A DNA stretch of 7,694 nt. Source: Magnetovibrio sp. GTDB lineage: Bacteria > Pseudomonadota > Alphaproteobacteria > Rhodospirillales > Magnetovibrionaceae. This document shows, piece by piece, positions 1-6,724 of the stretch (within the stretch, counting starts at the first letter, position 1; each line of letters starts with the position of its first letter). The stretch lies in assembly GCA_016763255.1 (NCBI GenBank), contig JAESUA010000034.1, positions 1 through 7,694 of the forward strand, read 5' to 3'. Position numbers and translations under genes: made by a program. A model generated the notes under the pieces. It had not been told where the DNA came from and searched no databases. It saw only the letters and a program-made list of their open reading frames with translations.

Positions 1-2112
1 GATTTTTTTGAGCGTGATGAGGTACGTAGTGACATGAGTGGCCATGCAGCCGATTTCATCGCGGCACAATGGCGCATCAACCGAGACAGCCTGAGCCCCG
101 GTGAACGCACCGCATTTGAAAATATTTTAACGGCGGTTCGCAGCTCTCAACCCGCCATCAATTCGGCCATGGATAAGGCCGTTGAGGTGCAATGGACTCT
201 TGAAAGCCAAGCGGAAATTTTGCGTTCTTTGAAGAGCTTTTCCGCCGTACATGAGGCTTTGGACATCTTCGTTTCCGAAATTGAGGCGCAAACGCAACGT
301 AAGCGATTTGAGATGAATCTGCTGCGTGACCGGGAAATGCAGGTGATTCCAACCCTGGGATTGTTTCTGTTTGTGCTGTCCTTGATCATCGGTGCCTATG
401 TGGTGCGGCGTGAAAGTGCACATAAACAACTTTTGGAACAGCGAGTCCAAGACCGTACCGATCAATTGAGTGAACGTGAAACACACTATCGAACCATTAT
501 CGAAACGGCGGCAGATGGCATCATCACCACCAATAAGCGGGGTGTGATTGAAAGTTTTAACCCGGCATCTAAACGCATTTTTGGCTACGATGTCTCTGAA
601 GTGATGGGCCGCAATATCACCAAGTTGATGCCGCAAGCCATTGCTCAGCATCATGATCGTTATATGAAGAGTTATTTGGATGGTGGTAAAGCGGGCATTA
701 TTGGAATCGGCCGTGAATTGGTGGGAATGCGTAAAGACGGTGAGGAATTCCCCATCTGGCTGGCGATTAGCCGCATGCAGTTGGGCTCCGAGACCAAATT
801 CGTCGGTATCATTAGTGATATCACGGCCCAGAAAAAAGCCGAGAGCGAAGCTTTTTTGTTGGCCGAAGATAATGAGCTGGTTTCTTCAATCTTGCGTCTG
901 TCCCTGACTTCAAGTGATTTGGATTATATCTTACAGGTGGCTTTGGAATTGATCCTGGACCGCCATAATCTCAATCTGCAAAGCAAGGGCTGTGTCTTTT
1001 TGAAAGACCATGACAAGGGGGCGTTGGTGATGAGAGCGCATCAAAACTTGGCCGAAAAAATTGTGCGTACCTGTGCTCAGGTGCAGATGGGACATTGTTT
1101 GTGTGGTCGTGCGGCTCAGAGTCTGCAAGAGATCCAAAAAACATGTGTCGATGGTGATCACAAAGTGCTGGATGATGAAATAGAAGATCACGGCCATTTT
1201 TGTGTGCCGATCAATTATGCCAACGACAACCTTGGTGTCTTAAACCTCTATACGCCCCCCGGACACGTCGTATCCGATCACGAACGACGCTTGGTATGGT
1301 CGGTGGCCGATACGCTGGCAGGTGTGGTGCACCGTCATGACAAGGAAAAGGAACTTCGTCATGCCAAAGATCGTGCTGAAGCTGCCAACCGCACCAAAAC
1401 GGAATTTCTCGCCAATATGTCACATGAGCTGCGCACGCCTCTCAATGCTATCATTGGTTATTCTGAAATGATGGAAAATGAAGTGTTCGGTCCGGTCGGG
1501 TCTAAGAAGTATACCGAATACCTCGAATATATTTCCGGTTCTGGCCGCCAACTTTATGACTTGATCAACGATCTTCTGGATGTGTCGCGTATTGAAACGG
1601 ATGAATTCCCGATTGAGGAAGATAACGTTGACGTTGAGACATTGATTAATGACTGCCTGATGATGGTGAAAAACCGGGCCGAATCGGCTGGCAATAGCGT
1701 TACCTTTAGTCCGAAACAGGCTCTACCACGGGTCTGTGTCGATAAGCGTCGCATCAAACAGGTGTTGCTGAATCTTTTGAACAATGCCATCAAGTTCACG
1801 GGGGAAGCTGGCAGCATTGTTATTCGTGTGGAGGCTCAGTTGAACCAAGACCTTCGGATTGAGGTTATGGACAATGGCATCGGCATTGCCAATGAAGACA
1901 TCGAAACCGTGTTTGATATGTTTGGTCAGGTTGATGGTTCGTTGGCCCGCAAGTATGATGGGACAGGCCTTGGTTTGCCGCTGAGTCGCAAGTTGATCGA
2001 AAAGCACGGTGGGCAACTTGTCCTTGAAAGCGTCGCTGGTGAAGGTACAACTGCAATTATTACGTTGCCTAGCGCACGTGTGATCTGGAATTTAAGTTCA
2101 ACCGCTCTATAA
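1..2112 (+). CDS. Membrane sensor histidine kinase with FixL-like PAS and GAF domains (5' partial)
   Basis: This is a sensor kinase that should autophosphorylate on histidine and pass the phosphate to an unlinked response regulator. The frame is open to base 1, so the ATG at 34 is internal; comparison with the cyclase gene at 2463 suggests that TM1 and roughly 75 N-terminal residues lie outside the window. Numbering from the ATG at 34: end of the periplasmic helical sensor to about 103, TM2 about 104-124, coiled linker 130-150, PAS 149-268, GAF about 280-435, HisKA with [13 protein letters not shown] (phospho-acceptor H464), and HATPase_c with N-box around N583-N584, DNGIGI at 613-618 and GTGLGL at 643-648. 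There is no receiver domain and no adjacent response regulator gene, so it is an orphan here. The PAS keeps FixL haem-pocket residues (H207, R227, L243, I245). Kinase assignment is very secure; the ligand is unknown. Confidence 0.95.
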   Translation, partial: DFFERDEVRSDMSGHAADFIAAQWRINRDSLSPGERTAFENILTAVRSSQPAINSAMDKAVEVQWTLESQAEILRSLKSFSAVHEALDIFVSEIEAQTQRKRFEMNLLRDREMQVIPTLGLFLFVLSLIIGAYVVRRESAHKQLLEQRVQDRTDQLSERETHYRTIIETAADGIITTNKRGVIESFNPASKRIFGYDVSEVMGRNITKLMPQAIAQHHDRYMKSYLDGGKAGIIGIGRELVGMRKDGEEFPIWLAISRMQLGSETKFVGIISDITAQKKAESEAFLLAEDNELVSSILRLSLTSSDLDYILQVALELILDRHNLNLQSKGCVFLKDHDKGALVMRAHQNLAEKIVRTCAQVQMGHCLCGRAAQSLQEIQKTCVDGDHKVLDDEIEDHGHFCVPINYANDNLGVLNLYTPPGHVVSDHERRLVWSVADTLAGVVHRHDKEKELRHAKDRAEAANRTKTEFLANMSHELRTPLNAIIGYSEMMENEVFGPVGSKKYTEYLEYISGSGRQLYDLINDLLDVSRIETDEFPIEEDNVDVETLINDCLMMVKNRAESAGNSVTFSPKQALPRVCVDKRRIKQVLLNLLNNAIKFTGEAGSIVIRVEAQLNQDLRIEVMDNGIGIANEDIETVFDMFGQVDGSLARKYDGTGLGLPLSRKLIEKHGGQLVLESVAGEGTTAIITLPSARVIWNLSSTAL
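478..837 (+). other. PAS domain with FixL-type haem-pocket signature
   Basis: This segment encodes PAS residues 149-268 of the kinase. The stretch HHDRY, then IIGIGR, then RKDGEEFP matches the FixL haem PAS without gaps. H207 (bases 652-654) falls at the proximal haem ligand His200 of Bradyrhizobium FixL. R227 falls at Arg220, I222 at Ile215, L243 at Leu236 and I245 at Ile238. The FixL propionate-contacting His214 is replaced by Gly221. The residue matches are read from the sequence and the FixL numbering is from memory. Haem binding is an inference, because many non-haem PAS domains share part of this pattern. Confidence 0.6.
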
Positions 2113-2113
2113 T
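2085..2113 (+). promoter_or_regulatory. Possible sigma-70 type promoter for the small gene at 2153
   Basis: A perfect TATAAT at 2108-2113 overlaps the kinase stop codon. With a 17-base spacer it is preceded by the weak -35 CTGGAA (2085-2090, 3 of 6 matches). Transcription would begin near 2120, about 33 bases before the ATG at 2153. A short inverted repeat, TAGGG (2115-2119) and CCCTA (2139-2143), flanks the predicted leader. Sequence pattern only. Confidence 0.4.
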
Positions 2114-2152
2114 GTAGGGCATATGAAATAATTAAGTACCCTAAGGATAGAT

Positions 2153-2371
2153 ATGCCGAATGTATTACCCCAGCAGCGTTTGTTGCTTGAATTGATTGTT
2201 CAATCTGGGGACATTGCCGTTCCTTGTGATGATAACGGCACCGTATTGTATCGCACATTAAAAGAGTGCGAAGGGGCTGGATGGCTCAACATTAAATCTT
2301 TCGGTGCGGGTTTTGATAAAGCCAGCGTAACCGAACGGGGACGGGTCGCCAGCAAACAACCCCAGGACTAA
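2153..2371 (+). CDS. Small protein of unknown function, possibly winged-helix-like (72 aa)
   Basis: I do not recognise the family with certainty. The ORF is complete and has a good Shine-Dalgarno, AAGGA at 2143-2147, five bases before the ATG. The protein is soluble, with no signal peptide or membrane segment. An N-terminal helix (QQRLLLELIVQSG) is followed by a probable second helix (TLKECEGAGW) and then a strand-turn-strand ending in SVTERGR. This order, with an aromatic residue after the recognition-like helix and a closing T-x-x-GR, resembles small winged-helix proteins. It sits 40 bases after the kinase and about 90 bases before the cyclase, on the same strand. It may be co-transcribed with the kinase or use the TATAAT that overlaps the kinase stop codon. 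A DNA-binding role is only an inference. Confidence 0.75.
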   Translation: MPNVLPQQRLLLELIVQSGDIAVPCDDNGTVLYRTLKECEGAGWLNIKSFGAGFDKASVTERGRVASKQPQD

Positions 2372-2374
2372 AAT
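2346..2374 (+). promoter_or_regulatory. Possible promoter upstream of the diguanylate cyclase gene
   Basis: TAAAAT at 2369-2374 (5 of 6 matches to the -10 consensus) overlaps the stop codon of the small gene. The -35-like TCGCCA (2346-2351, 4 of 6) lies 17 bases upstream. It would give a leader of about 80 bases to the GTG at 2463. The match is modest and could be chance. Confidence 0.25.
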
Positions 2375-2450
2375 ATTTAAGCTATCGACATCTTGGGTTG
2401 TGGCTGGTTTAATGCAGCTCTTAAAGAGACATGAGGCGCCGTACACTTCC

Positions 2451-2460
2451 GGGGGAGGGA
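2451..2460 (+). promoter_or_regulatory. Strong ribosome binding site deciding the cyclase start
   Basis: GGGGGAGGGA lies two bases before the GTG at 2463, with its GGAG core (2454-2457) five bases away. It contains a near-complete anti-Shine-Dalgarno match. The upstream in-frame ATG at 2412 and GTG at 2400 have nothing comparable, so the 2463 start is preferred. Confidence 0.6.
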
Positions 2461-2462
2461 GC

Positions 2463-3710
2463 GTGCACATATTTCGACACACCACCGCAGCACTGGCCAT
2501 TGGTTTTAGTGCTATTTTGATCTGTATGCTGGCCAGTATTTATATCGGCTTTCAACACTTGGATCAGACTCGCGATGCTTGGCAACGCGATGCGTTGTTC
2601 CGTGAAAAGGTGCGCGCCTCTTTTTTGATGCGCGAAGCCATCCGCGAGCGTTCGTTCCACCTGACCTTTGCCACCAGCATGAGCGACTATTTTGATCGTG
2701 ACGAACAGCGTGAAATCTACAATTTCAAGGCCATCAATTTCATGGTCGCGCGTGATAAGCTGATCGAGCTGCACATGACGCCGCTGGAAAAGTCGGCGAT
2801 GAACGATTTGATGCAGCGCATCGGAGAGTTGCGCCCATCCATTGATCGGGCGATGGACTTGGTGGTCGAAAACGGCAATACGTTCGAGGCCTTGCACCAA
2901 ATGACTGTTGCGTTAAGTGGTCAATCCGGTGTGATCGAAGAAATCAACAATTTCATTCGGGTGGTGGAAGGACAATCGCGCCTCGAAGCGATCAATGCGA
3001 CGCGTGAGATCGATGATACGCAATTCAGTATGCTGATCCTTAGCGGCTGTGCGGTGGCCTTGGCGGCGATCATTGGCATCATGGTCTTGATACGTGAATC
3101 ACGTCATATGCGCCGTTTGCGCCGTCATCGTGATGAACTGGCACAATTGTCGACCACCGACGCATTGACCTGCATCGCCAATCGTCGTCGCTTTGATGAA
3201 TTTCTTGAATTTGAATGGGCCCGTGCGGTGCGTTCAAACTCATCATTGTCTTTGGTCATGCTCGACATCGATCACTTTAAGAACTTCAATGATACCTACG
3301 GTCATGCGGCAGGCGATACGTGCTTGATGGAAGTTGCAAAGGCGATGTGCGGCGTGATCGTACGCGCAACGGATTTATTGGCGCGTTATGGTGGTGAGGA
3401 ATTTGCCTGCATTTTACCCGAAACGGGAGGCGATGGTGCTTATGCTATCGCCGAAAAACTGCGCACGGCGGTGGCGGGGTTGAAGCTTAAGCACGAAGAC
3501 TCTTCGGCTGCAGATCACATCACCGTCAGCATCGGTATTGCGACGACTCTGCCCCAGCCTCATGATGACATATCCAAGCTGTTCGAGGTGGCGGACGCCA
3601 ACCTTTATAAGGCTAAGGAGCAAGGGCGAAATCGGGTGGTTTCAGCATCGGACCCCATGCCGTCGCAGGAAACCTTTCAAGCTGGAATGCCCCAGCAGTC
3701 AACGTGTTGA
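2463..3710 (+). CDS. Membrane-anchored diguanylate cyclase (GGDEF) with a periplasmic sensor domain
   Basis: It makes c-di-GMP from two GTP at the inner membrane. I chose GTG 2463 because GGGGGAGGGA (2451-2460) sits just upstream and the protein then starts directly before TM1. In-frame starts at 2412 (ATG) and 2400 (GTG) would add 17 or 21 residues but lack a good ribosome site. Numbering from 2463 (415 aa): TM1 about 9-29, periplasmic helical sensor about 30-187, TM2 about 188-210, a short basic linker with no HAMP, and GGDEF from about 232 to 395. The catalytic site reads GGEEF at 310-314. D268 is the metal ligand; N276 and D285 are the base-contacting positions. RATD at 301-304 is an intact I-site, so product inhibition is expected. 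No EAL or HD-GYP partner domain is present. The sensor is homologous to that of the upstream kinase. Confidence 0.95.
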   Translation: MHIFRHTTAALAIGFSAILICMLASIYIGFQHLDQTRDAWQRDALFREKVRASFLMREAIRERSFHLTFATSMSDYFDRDEQREIYNFKAINFMVARDKLIELHMTPLEKSAMNDLMQRIGELRPSIDRAMDLVVENGNTFEALHQMTVALSGQSGVIEEINNFIRVVEGQSRLEAINATREIDDTQFSMLILSGCAVALAAIIGIMVLIRESRHMRRLRRHRDELAQLSTTDALTCIANRRRFDEFLEFEWARAVRSNSSLSLVMLDIDHFKNFNDTYGHAAGDTCLMEVAKAMCGVIVRATDLLARYGGEEFACILPETGGDGAYAIAEKLRTAVAGLKLKHEDSSAADHITVSIGIATTLPQPHDDISKLFEVADANLYKAKEQGRNRVVSASDPMPSQETFQAGMPQQSTC

Positions 3711-3860
3711 ACGGCTATCCATTATCAATGCAGCTTGGTATTAGTCCCGGCATTTGATGGTGCATTATTCTCCCTTGAATGGAAAAAAAGAACAAAAACG
3801 CCGCCCAACCAATTAAGGCCGAGCGGCGATTTTTTGTGGTGCTTTAAGCGGAGGCTTGGC
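3711..3860. other. Convergent intergenic region
   Basis: These 150 bases between the stop codons of the cyclase and purB hold no convincing gene. Apart from the hairpin at 3794-3835, I see no repeat, RNA gene or other recognisable signal. Confidence 0.7.
3794..3835. terminator. Probable bidirectional rho-independent terminator
   Basis: CGCCGC (3799-3804) pairs with GCGGCG (3823-3828) around an 18-base loop. An A-tract (3794-3798, with more A-runs back to 3783) lies on the left and a T-tract (3830-3835) on the right. Read on the + strand, this ends in T6 for the cyclase gene. Read on the minus strand, it ends in T5 and then a longer T-rich run for purB. The A- and T-tracts can extend the stem if one A (3829) is bulged. 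The position between two convergent genes fits. The large loop makes the stem weaker than usual. Confidence 0.7.
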
Positions 3861-5249
3861 CTAGCCGAACACGCGTTTGAAAATCACATCTACACGTTTG
3901 GTGTGGTAGCTGATTGAGTCTTCATCCAGCAGGCGTTGCAGGTCTTTGACGTCGAGCGCGGCTTTGAGCTCTTCGTCATGGGACAAGAAATAGAACAGGC
4001 GGTTGTCGTGCTCCGTTGCGCCCTTCTCAATGTCGTTGAGTTCCGGGGTGCTGTTGGGATTGTCCGGGTCGATGCCAAAACTTTTCCACACCAGCATGGC
4101 GTTGCGCTGCACGATTTTGTAGGCCGCTTCGCGTGACACATCATTTTGGGTGAGGAACAAAAGCACCCGCTGGGCGTCATGGATGCCACCAAAATTGTTC
4201 AGCTGATCCATCATGTTGTCGGGATAGAGCACCAACTTTGATACCGTGCCGATCAAACGTTTGAGGGCGAAGTTCAGTGTGATGGTGGTATCCGGTCCGA
4301 TCATGCGTTCGACCGAAGAATGCGAAATATCGCGTTCGTGCCACAGCGCGACATTTTCCAACGCAGGCGTCACCGCCATGCGCACGATGCGCGCCATGCC
4401 GGTGAGGTTTTCGGTCAAGATCGGGTTGCGCTTGTGCGGCATCGCCGAGCTGCCCTTTTGTCCGGGCGCGAAATATTCCTGGGCCTCACGCACTTCGGTG
4501 CGCTGCAAATGGCGGATTTCGGTGGCGATGTTTTCCATGCTGGAGGCGATCACGCCCAGGGTGGCAAAATAATACGCATGACGATCGCGCGGGATCACCT
4601 GGGTGGACACCGGTTCCGGTGTTAGGCCGAGTTTTTCAGCGACATATTCTTCAACCAGCGGGTCGATGTTGGCAAAGGTTCCGACCGCGCCGGAGATGGC
4701 ACAGGTGGCGATGTCCTTGCGCGCAGCTTGCAGGCGTTCTTTGCCCCGGGCGAACTCGGCGTAAAAACGCGCAAACTTAAGGCCCATGGTGGTCGGTTCG
4801 GCGTGGATGCCATGGCTGCGACCGATGCACGCCATGTGCTTGGTTTCTTCGGCGCGAACTTTCAGCGCGGCCAAAAGCTCATCCAAGTTGTCCAACAAGA
4901 TGTCGGCGGCTTGCATCATTTGCACCGCCAAGCAGGTGTCCAACACGTCTGAGCTGGTCATGCCTTGATGCACAAACCGTGATTCTTCGCCCACATGCTC
5001 GGCCAACTCGGTCAAGAACGCGATCATATCGTGCTTGGTTTCCAGCTCGATCTCATCAATCCGTGCGATGCGCTCGTCGGTATAGGGCTTGTCACCGTTG
5101 GCCCATACGGCGGCAGCGGATTCTTTGGGAATTACGCCCAATTGAGCCAGCGCGTCACAGGCGTGGGCTTCGATTTGGAACCAGATGTTGAACTTGTTGG
5201 CGGGCTCCCAGATTTTGGTCATCTCGGGTCGCGAATAGCGCGGAATCAT
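3861..5249 (-). CDS. purB: Adenylosuccinate lyase
   Basis: PurB splits SAICAR to AICAR plus fumarate and adenylosuccinate to AMP plus fumarate, two steps of purine nucleotide synthesis in the cytoplasm; the enzyme works as a homotetramer. The protein (462 aa) begins MIPRYSRPEM, as bacterial PurB proteins usually do. It carries the fumarase/aspartase superfamily signature SSAMPHKRNP at 267-276. Other conserved segments are TKHD at 71-74, HQGMTSSD at 94-101 and GRSHGIHAEPT at 143-153, which contribute the active-site histidines (H73, H146) and Ser267/Ser268 on the mobile loop. The start is supported by GGAGA (bases 5257-5261) seven bases upstream. It is roughly 25-30 residues longer than the usual 430-435; the extra length appears to lie around residues 390-420. 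It follows the MFS gene by 67 bases on the same strand. Confidence 0.98.
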   Translation of the reverse strand: MIPRYSRPEMTKIWEPANKFNIWFQIEAHACDALAQLGVIPKESAAAVWANGDKPYTDERIARIDEIELETKHDMIAFLTELAEHVGEESRFVHQGMTSSDVLDTCLAVQMMQAADILLDNLDELLAALKVRAEETKHMACIGRSHGIHAEPTTMGLKFARFYAEFARGKERLQAARKDIATCAISGAVGTFANIDPLVEEYVAEKLGLTPEPVSTQVIPRDRHAYYFATLGVIASSMENIATEIRHLQRTEVREAQEYFAPGQKGSSAMPHKRNPILTENLTGMARIVRMAVTPALENVALWHERDISHSSVERMIGPDTTITLNFALKRLIGTVSKLVLYPDNMMDQLNNFGGIHDAQRVLLFLTQNDVSREAAYKIVQRNAMLVWKSFGIDPDNPNSTPELNDIEKGATEHDNRLFYFLSHDEELKAALDVKDLQRLLDEDSISYHTKRVDVIFKRVFG

Positions 5250-5280
5250 TGGGCAATCTCCATAAAATCAGATGGGGCGG

Positions 5281-5308
5281 ATCATAGCCAAAAATGGTGG
5301 AATTGAAA
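5281..5308 (-). promoter_or_regulatory. Weak candidate promoter for purB
   Basis: Read on the minus strand, TATGAT (5281-5286, 5 of 6 matches to the -10 consensus) follows TTTCAA (5303-5308, 3 of 6) at 16 bases spacing. It lies in the 67-base gap between the MFS gene and purB, so purB could be expressed independently. The evidence is sequence pattern only. Confidence 0.25.
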
Positions 5309-5316
5309 GAGGCGGC

Positions 5317-6579
5317 TTAGAGGCGCACTTTGTGGCGGATCACATACCAGACCAGGCCGCAGATTTGCAGCCCCAACATGGTGGCAAATGCAGCCTGATA
5401 ACCTTGCGTGGCGTAGCCGCCGGTGCTGGTGTGGGGCCACAAATCGATGATCGCGCCGATGGCCCATTGAGCGATAAAGGCAATCACAAACACCAACAGA
5501 TTGATCGAGGTGTTGACCCGTCCGGCCAGGGCCGCCGGGAACATCTGGGACAGGGCGGCGTAGGGCAAAATGCCTGCCGTGGCAAAAAACGAAAAAGCCA
5601 TCCAGGTGATGATGATCTGCTCAGGCTGTGTAGCCGTCAATTGCGTGATGATCATGGCTTGGACCACCAAAAAACAGGCCATGCCAAAGGATGATACGAC
5701 CATCGGGCGCAGGCCGAAATGTTTTTGGGCGCGATCGGCAATCACCCCCCAGACAAAATTACCGGCGACCATGGCGGTCGCGACCCACAGCAAATGCTCG
5801 GCCACTTCGGCCCGGCTTAAGCTGGCAACGTCGCGCAGCCACGGCCCCGCCCAAAGCCCTTGAACCGATAAAAAGGTCGCTTGGGAAAATACGCACCACG
5901 GTGCTACGCGCCAAAACTGAGCGCTGGTGAAAATGGTCTTAACACCCCCCAGTGCGTCGGAAAGCTTGGCGTCGGGATGACGTCCGCCGCCGTGTTCGGG
6001 CACCATGTAATAGATCATCACGGCTGAAAGCAGCGTTAATGCGGCCAAAATCCAAAACACCCCGCGCCAATCGGTGAAGTCCATCATGGCTTCCACCGGT
6101 TGGGTGGCGGCCAATGCGCCTAAGCCGCCGGCCATCATTTGAAAGCCGTTGATCAGCGCCAGACGTTCTTTGGGGAACCACATGACATAAGATTTAAACG
6201 CCGCCATCAAACACGCCGAGACGCCAAAGCCGATCAGCGCCCGACCGATGATCAAGGTTTCGGTATTGGGGGCAAAGGCAAACACCGCCGCACCCAGCGC
6301 GCCAAACACCAACAGCCCGGCTTCGATGCGGCGCGGTCCGTAGTGATCCAGCAAAATACCCAATGGCAATTGCGCCGCGGCAAAGGTCAAAAAATACGCC
6401 GCCGTCAACAAGCCCAAGGCCGAGGCATCGAGCCCCATGTCGGCAATCAAATCGGGGGCGATCACCGCATTGACGACGCGGTACAAATACGACAAAAAAT
6501 AGCCCAACGCGAACGGGATAAAGACGCGCAAGGCCATTGCAGCACTCATCGGCAATGTGGTGTGGGAGGTCTCTTTCAT
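5317..6579 (-). CDS. MFS transporter, 12 TM, substrate unknown
   Basis: This is a cytoplasmic-membrane secondary transporter of the major facilitator superfamily (420 aa, the normal length). The hydrophobic profile fits 12 helices in two halves of six with a cytoplasmic loop around residues 195-215. Motif A between TM2 and TM3 is present as LGILLDHYGPRR at about 73-84. A degenerate copy in the second half (GVIADRAQ, about 278-285) fits the pseudo-twofold repeat. The N-terminal stretch YFLSYLYRVVNAVIAPDL is typical of a broad proteobacterial MFS group usually annotated without substrate. The start is uncertain: ATG 6579 is preceded in frame by GTG 6582, and neither has a Shine-Dalgarno; ATG at codon 12 is another option. 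Position before purB and divergent from a flavoprotein gene does not identify the substrate. Confidence 0.93.
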   Translation of the reverse strand: MKETSHTTLPMSAAMALRVFIPFALGYFLSYLYRVVNAVIAPDLIADMGLDASALGLLTAAYFLTFAAAQLPLGILLDHYGPRRIEAGLLVFGALGAAVFAFAPNTETLIIGRALIGFGVSACLMAAFKSYVMWFPKERLALINGFQMMAGGLGALAATQPVEAMMDFTDWRGVFWILAALTLLSAVMIYYMVPEHGGGRHPDAKLSDALGGVKTIFTSAQFWRVAPWCVFSQATFLSVQGLWAGPWLRDVASLSRAEVAEHLLWVATAMVAGNFVWGVIADRAQKHFGLRPMVVSSFGMACFLVVQAMIITQLTATQPEQIIITWMAFSFFATAGILPYAALSQMFPAALAGRVNTSINLLVFVIAFIAQWAIGAIIDLWPHTSTGGYATQGYQAAFATMLGLQICGLVWYVIRHKVRL

Positions 6580-6585
6580 CACCGC

Positions 6586-6614
6586 ATTAGGACGGATGGG
6601 GTTATTCAGGTCAA
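6586..6614 (-). promoter_or_regulatory. Candidate promoter giving a leaderless MFS transcript
   Basis: On the minus strand, TTGACC (6614-6609, 5 of 6 matches to the -35 consensus) is followed after exactly 17 bases by CCTAAT (6591-6586, 4 of 6). The usual seven-base distance to the start of transcription would put the first nucleotide at or next to the ATG at 6579. This agrees with the lack of any Shine-Dalgarno there. Pattern-based inference. Confidence 0.3.
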
Positions 6615-6654
6615 GCCGTCAATATAACGCTTCCAGGCAATGATCATGATGGTG

Positions 6655-6684
6655 TTGGACAGGGTGAATATTGCTCGATACCTT
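6655..6684 (+). promoter_or_regulatory. Weak candidate promoter for the nitronate monooxygenase gene
   Basis: TTGGACA (6655-6661) resembles a -35 element. TACCTT (6679-6684, 3 of 6 matches) is the best -10 candidate at 17 bases. A promoter must exist somewhere in this divergent gap, but this particular match is poor. Confidence 0.2.
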
Positions 6685-6690
6685 AGCCCC

Positions 6691-6704
6691 TCAAATCCAT
6701 TTGA
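6691..6704. repeat. 14-bp inverted repeat, possible operator
   Basis: TCAAAT and ATTTGA form a perfect six-base inverted repeat around CC. It lies 20 bases upstream of the nitronate monooxygenase ATG and just after the -10 candidate for that gene, a position suited to a repressor site. A separate eight-base palindrome, ATGATCAT, is at 6640-6647. Either could be chance in a 140-base gap. Confidence 0.35.
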
Positions 6705-6724
6705 AAGCAAAGCGAGAGAGCGCC

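Larger units (their letters stand above)
6583..6724. other. Divergent intergenic region
   Basis: These 142 bases separate the MFS gene and the nitronate monooxygenase gene and must carry both promoters. They hold the candidate leaderless promoter on the minus strand, a weak + strand promoter, the palindrome ATGATCAT, and the TCAAAT/ATTTGA inverted repeat. No coding sequence is credible here. Confidence 0.6.

Noticed and set aside
127..654. 175-codon open frame on the minus strand under the kinase
   Set aside because: It is antisense to a well-supported sensor/PAS coding region and its product shows no recognisable domain.
856..882. LLAEDNELV in the kinase resembles the start of a response-regulator receiver domain
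   Set aside because: No phospho-acceptor Asp, Thr/Ser or Lys positions of a receiver follow; the sequence passes directly into a GAF domain.
3735..3917. Short + strand frame at the convergent junction
   Set aside because: It spans the terminator hairpin and the end of purB, has no ribosome site and no recognisable product.
5272..6627. Several + strand frames (up to 162 codons) opposite the MFS gene
   Set aside because: They mirror a clear 12-TM coding sequence and give basic, Gln/Arg-rich products typical of antisense reading.
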